Shown: piece after piece, positions 17,215-25,317 of the stretch | How the letters are laid out: each line of letters starts with the position of its first letter | How positions within the stretch are numbered: position 1 is the stretch's first letter | Assembly (NCBI GenBank): GCA_017556745.1 | Contig: JAFYMF010000023.1 | Coordinates: forward strand, 1-64,000 | Length of the DNA stretch: 64,000 nt | Reading direction: 5' to 3' | Origin: Clostridia bacterium | Lineage (GTDB): Bacteria > Bacillota > Clostridia > Oscillospirales > CAG-272 | Translations under genes and position numbers: made by a program | The notes under the pieces: generated by a model | The model's input: only the letters and a program-made list of their open reading frames with translations | Databases searched by the model: none | Told to the model about the DNA's origin: nothing

Positions 17215-17841
17215 TTATTTAACTGTTCTTTTACATATTACCTCATGGTTCCCATTTTTGTTTTCACGGCTGACCACCTCAAGATCAAGAAAGTTAATGG
17301 AGCAGAACTTTACCCCGACTTCCTTTGGGAGACCGGTATATATCTTTACGGTGTTTTCTTCCGTGTACCCGCCTCGGTCATAGCTTTCCCATGTTGTAAG
17401 AGAACCGTTGGGGTTTTTAATGTTTACCGACAGAGTTTCTCTTTCCGCTTCAACGTCAAAAAATCTCAGGAATGTCGGGTCTCCCTCGGCTACCACCTTT
17501 GCCGTACTGTGCTTTCCGTCAATGACCTGGATACGGCATGTGTTCCCCAGATACACTAAGATCTTTTTGCAGATAGCAACCTCGCGGGTCACTTTCCCCG
17601 GGGTATTTGTCATTTCTTCGGGAATACAGTTTGACAAGTCTCCGAACAACACACCTATAGGTACCGATAAGGTTTCGGCAATGATCGGGAACATTGTAAC
17701 GTCGGGATAACCGACACCGCATTCCCATTTTGAAACTGACTGAGGGGATACTCCCAGCTTTTCTGCCAGGCATGACTGTGTCCAGCCCTTTGCTTTTCTT
17801 AGGGAAGCGATTATATTACAAAAAGAGTTAAGATCGTACAT
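17215..17841 (-). CDS. XRE-family transcriptional regulator
   Basis: 208 residues. An N-terminal HTH_3 domain covers about 5-65 (IIASLRKAKGWTQSCLAEKLGVSPQSVSKWE pattern, with the typical SxxSVSKWE recognition helix). The C-terminal 120 residues are beta-rich, contain ILVYLGNTCRIQVIDG and are not recognised; they may bind a ligand or oligomerise. AAGGAG lies upstream of the ATG. An inverted repeat over its promoter (17844-17875) suggests autoregulation. It neighbours the three GH109-like genes and could control them, but no matching operator is seen there. Confidence 0.85.
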   Translation of the reverse strand: MYDLNSFCNIIASLRKAKGWTQSCLAEKLGVSPQSVSKWECGVGYPDVTMFPIIAETLSVPIGVLFGDLSNCIPEEMTNTPGKVTREVAICKKILVYLGNTCRIQVIDGKHSTAKVVAEGDPTFLRFFDVEAERETLSVNIKNPNGSLTTWESYDRGGYTEENTVKIYTGLPKEVGVKFCSINFLDLEVVSRENKNGNHEVICKRTVK

Positions 17842-17843
17842 GG

Positions 17844-17894
17844 GTGATATTCTCCTTATAAGGATACTATATCACATAAAAAAGATAATGACAA
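17844..17894 (-). promoter_or_regulatory. XRE promoter with overlapping inverted repeat
   Basis: Minus-strand TTGTCA (17889-17894), 17-base spacer, TATAGT (17866-17871). GTGATAT (17844-17850) is the inverted match of ATATCAC (17869-17875), and TCC-TTATAA-GGA (17853-17864) forms an inner palindrome. This is a plausible operator for the regulator it precedes. Confidence 0.5.
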
Positions 17895-17913
17895 TAACCG
17901 CTTGGTTGTAAAA

Positions 17914-18375
17914 TTACTTGCAGTATAGGGTCTGAATACCTTTTTCCTTGTTGTATGTAAAATCTGTATATATCATAGCGCAGTTTTTTGATATGGCGCT
18001 CCGGATGAGCTTTTTGGTGAGGTCGGGGACATCATCTCGGATCAATGCTTCCTCGGTATCCATCCATACCACCTCGTCGTTTTCATCACCGTCTGAGTGA
18101 GCTTCTCCCTCAACGTATTCAAGGAGAAAGGCGGCATACCATTCTTTTTCGGTAAATCTTATACCGATCACACCGACAGGCTTGACTGTAACGCCTGTCT
18201 CTTCTGCATATTCACGAACGACTGCGGCTTCTGCGCTCTCGCCAATGAGCAGGTAGCCTCCGGGGATTATCAGCTTACCGCGGCCGGCACCGTAGGTGTG
18301 TCTTGCAAGGAGCACCTTGTTGTCCTTTATAACTACTCCGGTAACACTTTTTGACCAGTCGTTTCTTTCTTCCAT
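17914..18375 (-). CDS. NUDIX hydrolase
   Basis: 153 residues. The Nudix box GGYLLIGESAEAAVVREYAE followed by ETGV fits G-x5-E-x7-REUxEExGU apart from a Tyr for Leu. The N-terminus (VTGVVIKDNKVLLARHTYGAG) is the usual beta-strand lead-in, with a short insert. It hydrolyses a nucleoside diphosphate derivative; the substrate cannot be read. AGAGGT precedes the ATG, and it has its own promoter. Confidence 0.9.
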   Translation of the reverse strand: MEERNDWSKSVTGVVIKDNKVLLARHTYGAGRGKLIIPGGYLLIGESAEAAVVREYAEETGVTVKPVGVIGIRFTEKEWYAAFLLEYVEGEAHSDGDENDEVVWMDTEEALIRDDVPDLTKKLIRSAISKNCAMIYTDFTYNKEKGIQTLYCK

Positions 18376-18413
18376 ATTTAAGTACCTCTTTTGTGTAAGT
18401 AACAGTTTTTGTA

Positions 18414-18442
18414 ATTATATCACATAAGCTTCGAGGTATCAA
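18414..18442 (-). promoter_or_regulatory. Promoter of the NUDIX gene
   Basis: Minus-strand TTGATA (18437-18442), 17-base spacer, TATAAT (18414-18419). Confidence 0.6.
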
Positions 18443-18550
18443 GATAAAAAGGCTCTTTTAGAGATATGTGGGAAGAAATACGTTTTTCCGTTTCGTCCTT
18501 CTGCGACAATAAATGAACTAAAGTGACAGTGGCTGCATACAATGAAATCG

Positions 18551-18702
18551 CGGAGACAATAGTCACCGCAGTAAAATACTAACCGAATAATAGCGTGAAA
18601 TATAGATCATCACGCGTTCAAATTCAAATCATCAAATAGGCGAACATATTTGAATTTGTTTAATTTTATGTGCCGCCTTATGGCGGCGGAACGGAGTTTT
18701 TA
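18551..18702 (+). promoter_or_regulatory. Leader with four consecutive hairpins before the DUF11 gene
   Basis: In order: GCGGaGAC/GTCaCCGC (18551-18570), GCGTGA/TCACGC (about 18592-18615), an 11-bp stem CAAATTCAAAT/ATTTGAATTTG (18619-18629 with 18648-18658) and GCCGCC/GGCGGC (18672-18687) just before the ribosome site. No confident promoter was found in 18443-18550; otherwise that stretch holds nothing I recognise. Confidence 0.5.
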
Positions 18703-19551
18703 ATGCCACAATTTTTTAATCAAGCACAGCTTTCATACAGCGGTTCTGTGATCAACTCCAATATTGCTGTAGGCGAGATAAACGAGACTCTTCGGGTTAC
18801 GAAAACGGCGGTTGGAGACCGTTATTCTCCCACAGATGACGTGACCTATGTCGTCAGTATCGTCAATTCGGGTTCATCACCTATAAACGATCTTACTGTC
18901 ACCGATGACCTGGGTGGATATACTATTGGCGGGGAGACAGTTTACCCCCTGAACTACACCGACGGCTCAGCAAGTGTATATGTAAACGGTATACTTTCTG
19001 CCGCACCTGCAGTAACCGCGGGACCTCCCCTTGTTTTTACCGGTATAAACGTTCCCGCAGCGGGTAATGTTATTATAGTATATGAGGCGGCGGTCACCGG
19101 ATTTGCTTCGCCCGAGGCAGGCGGAGAAATAGTTAATACCGTTACTGTAGACAACGGATGTGCCATCGGTACTGCCAGTGAGACGGTATTTGCACAAGAG
19201 GCTCCTGAACTTACTGTAACAAAAACGGTAGAGCCGACTATAGTTTCGGAGTGCGGTAACATTACCTACAGCTTCCTGATACAGAACATAGGTAATACCG
19301 CTACCGGCGAGGCTGATAATGTTACTCTCAGAGATACCTTCGATCCCATACTGAGGAATATTGTTGTTACATACGACGGTGAGCTGCTCAGCGAGGGAGT
19401 GGATTACACCTATAATGAACTTACAGGTGAATTTTCTACTATCCCCGGGCGTATTGTTATCCCTGCCGCAACCTTTGCGCGGGATCCCGAAACCGGTCTT
19501 TGGGTTACCACTCCCGGTGTAGGTCTTCTTACAGTGAGCGGAACTATCTAA
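18703..19551 (+). CDS. DUF11-repeat protein without export signal
   Basis: 282 residues from ATG 18703 (GGAG seven bases upstream). Two beta-sandwich DUF11 repeats are visible: about 20-145, beginning LRVTKTAVGDRYSPTDDVTY, and about 165-282, beginning LTVTKTVEPTIVSECGNITY, each with the NSG/NIG and LTVTDDL/VTLRDTF strands of the family. The N-terminus PQFFNQAQLSYSGSV is polar, with no signal peptide, and no anchor ends the protein. Such short DUF11 proteins may be coat or surface components delivered by another route. Role unknown. Confidence 0.8.
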   Translation: MPQFFNQAQLSYSGSVINSNIAVGEINETLRVTKTAVGDRYSPTDDVTYVVSIVNSGSSPINDLTVTDDLGGYTIGGETVYPLNYTDGSASVYVNGILSAAPAVTAGPPLVFTGINVPAAGNVIIVYEAAVTGFASPEAGGEIVNTVTVDNGCAIGTASETVFAQEAPELTVTKTVEPTIVSECGNITYSFLIQNIGNTATGEADNVTLRDTFDPILRNIVVTYDGELLSEGVDYTYNELTGEFSTIPGRIVIPAATFARDPETGLWVTTPGVGLLTVSGTI

Positions 19552-19560
19552 CATTTAGTA

Positions 19561-19592
19561 TAATCGGGCTGTCATTCTATGACAGCCCGATT
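19561..19592 (+). terminator. Terminator of the DUF11 gene
   Basis: Perfect stem AATCGGGCTGTCAT/ATGACAGCCCGATT with a three-base loop, nine bases after the stop. Confidence 0.85.
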
Positions 19593-19610
19593 ATTTATAT
19601 GAGAAAGTAT

Positions 19611-19638
19611 TTGACATATATAAAAAAGTGGTTATAAT
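19611..19638 (+). promoter_or_regulatory. Promoter of mgtE
   Basis: Consensus TTGACA (19611-19616), 16-base spacer, consensus TATAAT (19633-19638). The transcript has only about 50 untranslated bases, too short for an M-box. Confidence 0.75.
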
Positions 19639-19695
19639 TAAAACAGAGAACTTATCCGAAAATAAGTTTGGTATGAAAAAAAGGAGGAGATTTGT

Positions 19696-21033
19696 ATGTC
19701 AGAAAAGAAAAATGTGTTGAGCGAAGAATGTAAAGAAGCCATGAAGAATCTACCTCCCGATATCAACCCTGTTGACGGAGCACAGTTTTTTCTTGAGCTT
19801 TCTGAGAATAACGAAGCTCTGCTTCCTCTGTGTTTTCGCAGACTTCCGAAGGGACTCGCGGCAGATATCTTTTCCTATATGGACAACGATCTTAAAACCA
19901 AGCTGATACTGTCTTTTACAGACAGTGAGATCATATCTGTCATATCATCCCTTGCATCGGATGATGCTGCTCATACCATCGATGAACTTCCTGCAAATGT
20001 AGTTGACAGAATTCTACGGTATATCCCGGGTGACAAACGTAAGGATATCAACCACATACTCAGTTATCCCGAGGACTCTGCCGGCAGTATTATGACGGTG
20101 GAATATATAGATTTAAGACCGGGTATGACGGTTGAGGGAGCTCTTGACAGAATCAGAGAGGTTGGGCTTGATAAAGAGACTATTTATAACTGTTATGTTA
20201 CCGAGAGCAGACAATTAAAAGGCGTTGTTTCTGCAAGGCAGCTGCTTACTTCCGACAAAAATGTTGTACTTAAGGATATCATGGAATGTAATGTTATATC
20301 CGTTTTCACCGAGGAAGATAAGGAAACCGCAGTACAGAAACTTTCAAAGTATGATCTTGACGCTCTTCCGGTAGTAGATAGAGAATCACGTCTTGTTGGT
20401 ATAGTTACTTTTGATGATGCTATCGAGATTATTCAGGAAGAGGCTACCGAAGATATGGAAAAGATGGCGGCAATCGTTCCGTCAGAAAAACCGTATTTAC
20501 GAACAGGTGTATTCTCTGCTTATACAAAGAGAGTTCCGTGGTTGCTTTTTCTTATGCTTTCCGCTACCTTTACCGGAAAAATACTTGGCTTTTTTGAACA
20601 GGCACTGTCAACTGAACTTGCTCTTACTATGTTTATACCAATGCTCATGGACACCGGCGGAAACGCAGGCGGGCAGGCATCAATGATGATAATGAGAAGT
20701 CTTTCCCTTGGCGAGATAACGCCGGGTGATTATCTGAGAATAGTATGGAAGGAGATACGCATAGCGGTACTCTGCGGTATTACCCTCGCTGCCGCTACCT
20801 TTCTTAAAGTGCTCATTATCGACAGACTGTCGATGGGTATTGCCGCTACGGTGTGCCTTACCCTTGCGGCTGCGGTGGTGCTTGCCAAGTTTATCGGCGC
20901 AACCCTTCCCATGCTTGCGAAAGCTCTGAAATTTGACCCTGCGGTAATGGCAAGTCCCCTTATCACAACTATTGTTGATGCGATATCGCTTATAGTTTAT
21001 TTTAATATAGCAAAGGCTATACTGAATCTTTAA
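19696..21033 (+). CDS. mgtE: Magnesium transporter MgtE
   Basis: 445 residues. The N-terminal MgtE_N superhelix (about 20-130, LPKGLAADIFSYMD) is followed by a CBS pair (about 130-255, with EDSAGSIMTVEYIDL and YDLDALPVVDRESRLVGIVT). Five transmembrane helices follow, with the pore signature PMLMDTGGNAGGQASMM. It is a Mg2+ channel gated by cytosolic Mg2+ at the CBS domains. A strong AGGAGG precedes the ATG. The next gene starts 17 bases downstream. Confidence 0.96.
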   Translation: MSEKKNVLSEECKEAMKNLPPDINPVDGAQFFLELSENNEALLPLCFRRLPKGLAADIFSYMDNDLKTKLILSFTDSEIISVISSLASDDAAHTIDELPANVVDRILRYIPGDKRKDINHILSYPEDSAGSIMTVEYIDLRPGMTVEGALDRIREVGLDKETIYNCYVTESRQLKGVVSARQLLTSDKNVVLKDIMECNVISVFTEEDKETAVQKLSKYDLDALPVVDRESRLVGIVTFDDAIEIIQEEATEDMEKMAAIVPSEKPYLRTGVFSAYTKRVPWLLFLMLSATFTGKILGFFEQALSTELALTMFIPMLMDTGGNAGGQASMMIMRSLSLGEITPGDYLRIVWKEIRIAVLCGITLAAATFLKVLIIDRLSMGIAATVCLTLAAAVVLAKFIGATLPMLAKALKFDPAVMASPLITTIVDAISLIVYFNIAKAILNL

Positions 21034-21049
21034 AACGGGGTATCACTAA

Positions 21050-21769
21050 ATGAAGGAAATAAAAAGACTTTTGTCCTGTGCAAGACGTGCGGTGGATGAC
21101 TATAATATGATAGAAGATGGTGACAGGATTGCGGTCGGAGTGTCCGGCGGCAAGGATTCCTTGGCACTTCTCTATGCACTCAGCGAGCTCAGACGTTTTT
21201 ACCCGAAGAAGTTTACCCTTGAGGCAATAACTATTGATATGGGCTTTGAAGGAATGGACTTTGCTTCGGTGGAGGAATTTTGCCGTTCAATCGACGTTAA
21301 CTATACAATAATAAAGACTCAGATAGCGGACATAATCTTTAATGTTCGTAAAGAATCAAACCCTTGTTCACTCTGCGCCAGAATGCGTCGCGGTGCAATA
21401 TATGAGGCGGCAAAGGAGAGAGGGGTAAACAAGGTTGCTCTCGGACATAACTTTGATGATGCGGTAGAGACCTTTATGTTAAATCTTTTCTTTGAGGGTA
21501 GAATAGGATGCTTTTCACCTGTATCATATCTTTCAAGGACAGATCTGACCATGATTCGCCCTCTTCTCTATGCAGAGGAAAAGGATATCAGATATTTTGC
21601 TTCACATACATATCTCCCTATAGTAAAGAGTACCTGCCCCGAGGATAAGCACACCGAAAGGGAGAATATGAAAAACCTCCTAAGAGAAATTGAAAAAAAC
21701 AACAAGGGTCTTCGCCACCGAATATTCGGTGCCATGCAGAAGGGTGAGATCGACGGCTTTCATCTGTAA
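21050..21769 (+). CDS. TtcA-like PP-loop tRNA thiolation enzyme
   Basis: 239 residues. The PP-loop SGGKDS sits near residue 30, followed by the TtcA/TilS-type CSLCARMRRGAIYEAA (paired cysteines) and LGHNFDDAVETFMLNLFFEG, then a third conserved cysteine in KSTCPEDKHTERENMKNLL. This is the TtcA superfamily, which adenylates and thiolates tRNA using an Fe-S cluster. The exact tRNA position is inferred from family only. It follows mgtE closely, possibly by shared transcription rather than shared function. Confidence 0.88.
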   Translation: MKEIKRLLSCARRAVDDYNMIEDGDRIAVGVSGGKDSLALLYALSELRRFYPKKFTLEAITIDMGFEGMDFASVEEFCRSIDVNYTIIKTQIADIIFNVRKESNPCSLCARMRRGAIYEAAKERGVNKVALGHNFDDAVETFMLNLFFEGRIGCFSPVSYLSRTDLTMIRPLLYAEEKDIRYFASHTYLPIVKSTCPEDKHTERENMKNLLREIEKNNKGLRHRIFGAMQKGEIDGFHL

Positions 21770-21772
21770 TAA

Positions 21773-21806
21773 AAAATTCCGTGTTACGGCATGTAACACG
21801 GAATTT
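21773..21806. terminator. Bidirectional terminator
   Basis: Stem AAAATTCCGTGTTAC/GTAACACGGAATTTT between the convergent TtcA-like and carboxypeptidase-like genes. Confidence 0.85.
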
Positions 21807-21809
21807 TCT

Positions 21810-23114
21810 TTATCTGTGTCTTATTGTTTTTCGGTATCTGATAACAGAGTTGAGAATAACATAAATAATGAGCAGAATGACCGATGATACCGCAGTTGCG
21901 ATAAAGAATCTGCTGGAGGCAAAAGCCTTGATCCTTTCAAGAACATACTGAAATTCGCTTCGTTTTACATCGGACGCGGCGATCAGATCCACGTTTCCCA
22001 CTATCTGATCTTCGTACATTAAAGTCACCATTCCCAGCTTCTGTCCTTTTTTTACAGGGGCTGAAACCGAGTCGCTTTCCAGCTTTATAGTCTTTTCAAC
22101 TACAAAATTAATATCGTCAGCATAGGGCATATAACATGATATTGTACCGCCGGCAACACAGGAAACATAATCTACATCATCGGACATTGTTACCGTCATT
22201 TCGGCTATTATGTCACCCTCTTTGATAACGTTTCTGTAACCGTAGCTTGAAAAAGCGTGCCTGAGAAGCTTGGTTGCCTCAACGTATGAGTATATTGTAT
22301 CGGTGCTTTCCACGTATTCGGCACCCATAACAACACACAGATATGTGGCACCATCGTATGATGCGGTGGTTGCAACCGAATATCCGCCCTGCTTTGTAAA
22401 GCCTGCACTGAGTCCACGGGCATATTTATAATAGTATTTAGTTTCAATGGCCCTTGAGATAAGTGCGTTTTTGCTGTGGATAACGCGTTCGCCCGAAATA
22501 TTGGTAGGGGGCATAATATATTTATCAAGAGAACTGTACTCCATATAGGTACTGTTCTTGTAAGCCGCCATCGCTATTTTTGCGGTATCGGCACATGTGG
22601 TGTACATGGCATCGTCATGCATTCCGCTGGCATTGGTGTAATTGGTATTAAATGCACCGAGAGATACCGCACGGGCATTCATGCGAGAGAGAAATGCTGA
22701 AAGGCTGCCGTCAATGGCAAATGCAAGAACGGTTGCCGCATCGTTGGCACCGCCAACGAGAGTTGCGGCGATAAGGTGGCGGAAGCTGATGCGCTCCCCT
22801 TCCTTGAGGCTGATATTGTTGCCCATAACATCTCGGAGCATTCTTTTGGTAACGGTAACCTCTTCGTCAAGTCTGTCAGAAAGCTGTTCTATAGCTACCA
22901 GACCTACCATCATTTTTACCGTTGCGGTAGGATAAACTCTCTCAGCCGTGTTTTCTTCAAAAATAACGGTGTCATTTTCTATATTATAAAGGTAAGCGGA
23001 GGTTGCATGCTCAAGCTTAAGCGGCTCCTCCACTGCATCTGCAGTTACATTAAAAAACGGAAGGAGCATTACTGCGGCGAGAAATACCATAAGTACCTTC
23101 TGTATTCTTTTCAC
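21810..23114 (-). CDS. DacF/PBP5-type D-alanyl-D-alanine carboxypeptidase homologue, catalytic motifs lost
   Basis: 434 residues from a GTG start (AAGGAG seven bases upstream). Signal peptide at 1-27, peptidase S11 domain about 35-285, PBP5-like C-terminal beta domain, and a transmembrane anchor about 402-422. The fold is clear, but all three active-site motifs are altered: SxxK reads A64-T-V-K67, SxN reads G122-A-N124, and KTG reads S236-A-G238. The nucleophile codon is GCA. The frame is open and well organised, so this looks like a maintained pseudoenzyme, perhaps a peptidoglycan-binding or regulatory protein. It follows ribF and ireB. Confidence 0.9.
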   Translation of the reverse strand: MKRIQKVLMVFLAAVMLLPFFNVTADAVEEPLKLEHATSAYLYNIENDTVIFEENTAERVYPTATVKMMVGLVAIEQLSDRLDEEVTVTKRMLRDVMGNNISLKEGERISFRHLIAATLVGGANDAATVLAFAIDGSLSAFLSRMNARAVSLGAFNTNYTNASGMHDDAMYTTCADTAKIAMAAYKNSTYMEYSSLDKYIMPPTNISGERVIHSKNALISRAIETKYYYKYARGLSAGFTKQGGYSVATTASYDGATYLCVVMGAEYVESTDTIYSYVEATKLLRHAFSSYGYRNVIKEGDIIAEMTVTMSDDVDYVSCVAGGTISCYMPYADDINFVVEKTIKLESDSVSAPVKKGQKLGMVTLMYEDQIVGNVDLIAASDVKRSEFQYVLERIKAFASSRFFIATAVSSVILLIIYVILNSVIRYRKTIRHR

Positions 23115-23141
23115 ATCTTTCTCCTTAGTTTATCTGTTTTT

Positions 23142-24092
23142 TTAAACCTTGACACCGGAAGAAAAATATTCCAGTGCTGCCTCTTTGTCCTGTTTTATCT
23201 GCTCTGTCAGCTCATGGGGAGAAGAAAAACGAATCTCGTCTCTGAGCCGTTTGTAAAAAGATACACGGACAGACCTGCCATAGAGCGATCCGTCGTAATC
23301 TATTATGTGGGTTTCACTGTTTATACGTCCGTCACCGTCAAAGGTTGGACGGTACCCTATATTGGTCACGGCTGGGAACTTCCCTTTATCAGTTTCAACG
23401 ATAGAGGCGTATATTCCTGTTTTTGGGATGATATGACCTGCGGGAAAATTCTGGTTTATAGTAGGTATTCCGAGAGTACGGCCAAGCTGTTTGCCCTGTA
23501 CAACAGGGTAATTTATCGAGAAAGGACGACCGAGAAGCTCTGCCGCCTTGTCGGTATTTCCGCTTTCTATAAGCTGACGTATACGGCTGGAGGATACTAC
23601 TCCGTCCCCGATAGTGACCGCAGGGACGATATCTGTGTTTGCACCGTGACTGTCCATCAACTGAAACAGAGTTTGTGCATCGCCGCTTCCGTTTTTACCG
23701 AATCTGAAGTTAAAACCGCATACTGCCGTTTTTGCGTTCAACCTTTTTATAAGAGTATCTGACACGAAATCCTCGGGAGAGGTATTGCGTATGCTATCAA
23801 AATGCTCAAGCACAGCGTAGTCTATTCCCGCCTTGGCAAAGAGTTCAAGCTTTTCCTCAAATGAGGTCAGATACAGTGAGTCGCTTTTCACCGAAGGTTG
23901 TTCAAACAGACTCCAAACGATTGCAACAGCATCTTGTCCTGATGCTATGAGCCTGTCCCTTTCACAAACCGTCATGTCAAAGAGACGTCTGTGTCCAAGA
24001 TGAACACCGTCAAAAATACCGAGTGCCACCGCAGACGGTCTTAGCGGCGGCGGACACTCGGTGTTGTTGTTTTTCAGATCAAAAAATACCAT
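23142..24092 (-). CDS. ribF: Bifunctional riboflavin kinase/FAD synthetase
   Basis: 316 residues. The N-terminal FAD synthetase domain has ALGIFDGVHLGHRRLF (HxGH-type nucleotidyltransferase site; Ile replaces the usual Asn in GNFDG), CGFNFRFGKNGSGD and SSSRIRQLIESGN. The C-terminal riboflavin kinase domain has GRPFSINYPVVQGKQLGRTLGIPTIN (shown here only as a pattern: G-x-x-LGR-x-GIPTxN) and NIGYRPTFDG. It makes FMN and FAD. It starts 11 bases after ireB and precedes the carboxypeptidase homologue. Confidence 0.93.
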   Translation of the reverse strand: MVFFDLKNNNTECPPPLRPSAVALGIFDGVHLGHRRLFDMTVCERDRLIASGQDAVAIVWSLFEQPSVKSDSLYLTSFEEKLELFAKAGIDYAVLEHFDSIRNTSPEDFVSDTLIKRLNAKTAVCGFNFRFGKNGSGDAQTLFQLMDSHGANTDIVPAVTIGDGVVSSSRIRQLIESGNTDKAAELLGRPFSINYPVVQGKQLGRTLGIPTINQNFPAGHIIPKTGIYASIVETDKGKFPAVTNIGYRPTFDGDGRINSETHIIDYDGSLYGRSVRVSFYKRLRDEIRFSSPHELTEQIKQDKEAALEYFSSGVKV

Positions 24093-24103
24093 TATTTATC
24101 AGT

Positions 24104-24361
24104 TCAGCACCCAAGATATGTCTTAACGAGTGCGTTGAGAAGCTCGTCTCTGTCAAGACGGCAGATAAGACTGCGGGCGTTCTTATAGTTGGTAATATAG
24201 GTAGGATCCTCCGAGAGAATGTAGCCTACGATCTGATTAATAGGATTATAGCCCTTTTCCATCAGGGCCTCGTATACCGTGCGGAGCACGTAATGCATCT
24301 CCTGTTCTTTTTCCGTCTGTATCGGGAAAGTACGGGTGGATTCATTTCTGCTTTCTGCCAT
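24104..24361 (-). CDS. ireB: IreB family regulatory phosphoprotein
   Basis: 85 residues. The core matches the IreB family (formerly UPF0297): [34 protein letters not shown] and [15 protein letters not shown]. The Thr-rich N-terminus (NESTRTF) fits the segment phosphorylated by the PASTA kinase IreK in enterococci, where IreB affects envelope stress and cephalosporin resistance. AAAGGAG precedes the ATG. First gene of the minus-strand unit with ribF and the carboxypeptidase homologue. Confidence 0.93.
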   Translation of the reverse strand: MAESRNESTRTFPIQTEKEQEMHYVLRTVYEALMEKGYNPINQIVGYILSEDPTYITNYKNARSLICRLDRDELLNALVKTYLGC

Positions 24362-24405
24362 CGGGAGATCACTCCTTTACCGTGAATTTTGCTATATTCA
24401 TATCT

Positions 24406-24434
24406 ATTATAAACTATTGTTTTTCGTATTTCAA
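24406..24434 (-). promoter_or_regulatory. Promoter of the ireB unit
   Basis: Minus-strand TTGAAA (24429-24434), 17-base spacer, TATAAT (24406-24411), 45 bases before the ireB start. Confidence 0.65.
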
Positions 24435-24450
24435 GAGTTATTATAAATAA

Positions 24451-25140
24451 TTAATCAAACTTTCTTTTATCTTTTGTTTTTTTGTCTTTTTTTATTGCGT
24501 AGAACTCTCCGTTTTTATCTACAGTCAGAAGTAACAGGTCATCTGTGCTTCGGTAGCCGTTTTTTCTTATATTTTCAAACAGCCACTTTTCATCCTTACC
24601 TATAGCTTTTAGATTATCGCGGTACACGTCTCCGTCTACCACCAGAGTGTGTGCTACCCCGGGACGTGAGTCGGTTATTCCCAGATCGGTAAGCGAGGCG
24701 GCTCTTGCATCGTCAGAAAGATATACCGACAGCTTTCCGTTATTCTCAATAAAGGCATAGTCCACATCTCGTACGTCAAAAATATCCTTTTGTCTCAGCT
24801 CGGAAAGCAACTCGTCAACTGTTATTCTCAGCCGCGACAGTTCCTTTGGATTTATCTTACCCTCACTGATTATAATACTCGGGCGTCCCTCAAGGAGTTT
24901 TTTCAGCCATGTGCTTTTCGTGACTGCGTAGGAAAGTGCCATTTCAAGCAGGACAAGCAAAATTATTGGTACTATCGCCATGGCAATAGAGGAATCCTCC
25001 TCGACTATCGGAAATGTAGCTATATCTGACAGCATAAGAGTAATGACAAGCTCGGACAGCCGCATCTCTCCTACCTGCCGTTTTCCCATTATTCTCATGG
25101 TTATAAGCAGAACGAAGAATATTATCACGGTATGGAACAT
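24451..25140 (-). CDS. YetF-like (DUF421) membrane protein
   Basis: 229 residues from ATG 25140; upstream in-frame GTG/ATG codons up to 25188 are possible because the ribosome site is unclear. Three N-terminal helices contain the DUF421 signature MRIMGKRQVGEMRLSELVIT. The cytoplasmic part has GRPSIIISEGKINPKELSRL and a C-terminal KNGYRSTDDLLLLTVDKNG. In Bacillus, relatives YetF and YdfS occur with spore-protein roles; the biochemical function is unknown. Confidence 0.85.
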   Translation of the reverse strand: MFHTVIIFFVLLITMRIMGKRQVGEMRLSELVITLMLSDIATFPIVEEDSSIAMAIVPIILLVLLEMALSYAVTKSTWLKKLLEGRPSIIISEGKINPKELSRLRITVDELLSELRQKDIFDVRDVDYAFIENNGKLSVYLSDDARAASLTDLGITDSRPGVAHTLVVDGDVYRDNLKAIGKDEKWLFENIRKNGYRSTDDLLLLTVDKNGEFYAIKKDKKTKDKRKFD

Positions 25141-25222
25141 CGTTTGACCCAAAAATATCACCCTGAGATATTTTTTGCAGGAGCCCACTTCTTTATTCCT
25201 CGGATTTCTATAAGCTGTGCGG

Positions 25223-25252
25223 TTGACAAAAAGGGTGAAATGGGGGTATAAT
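25223..25252 (+). promoter_or_regulatory. Promoter of the metallophosphoesterase gene
   Basis: TTGACA (25223-25228), 18-base spacer, TATAAT (25247-25252). Confidence 0.65.
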
Positions 25253-25317
25253 GTACAAAAAGAGGGGCTCTGAGAGTTCGGAGCTTACTATAATCATATT
25301 TACGAAAGGCTGCGGTT

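Noticed and set aside
19639-19695. Possible M-box before mgtE
   Set aside because: The untranslated region is only about 55 bases and lacks the conserved M-box sequence, so no magnesium riboswitch fits.
22776-23762. 328-residue plus-strand frame opposite the carboxypeptidase homologue and ribF
   Set aside because: It crosses two well-supported genes and has Cys/Tyr-rich composition typical of antisense reading.
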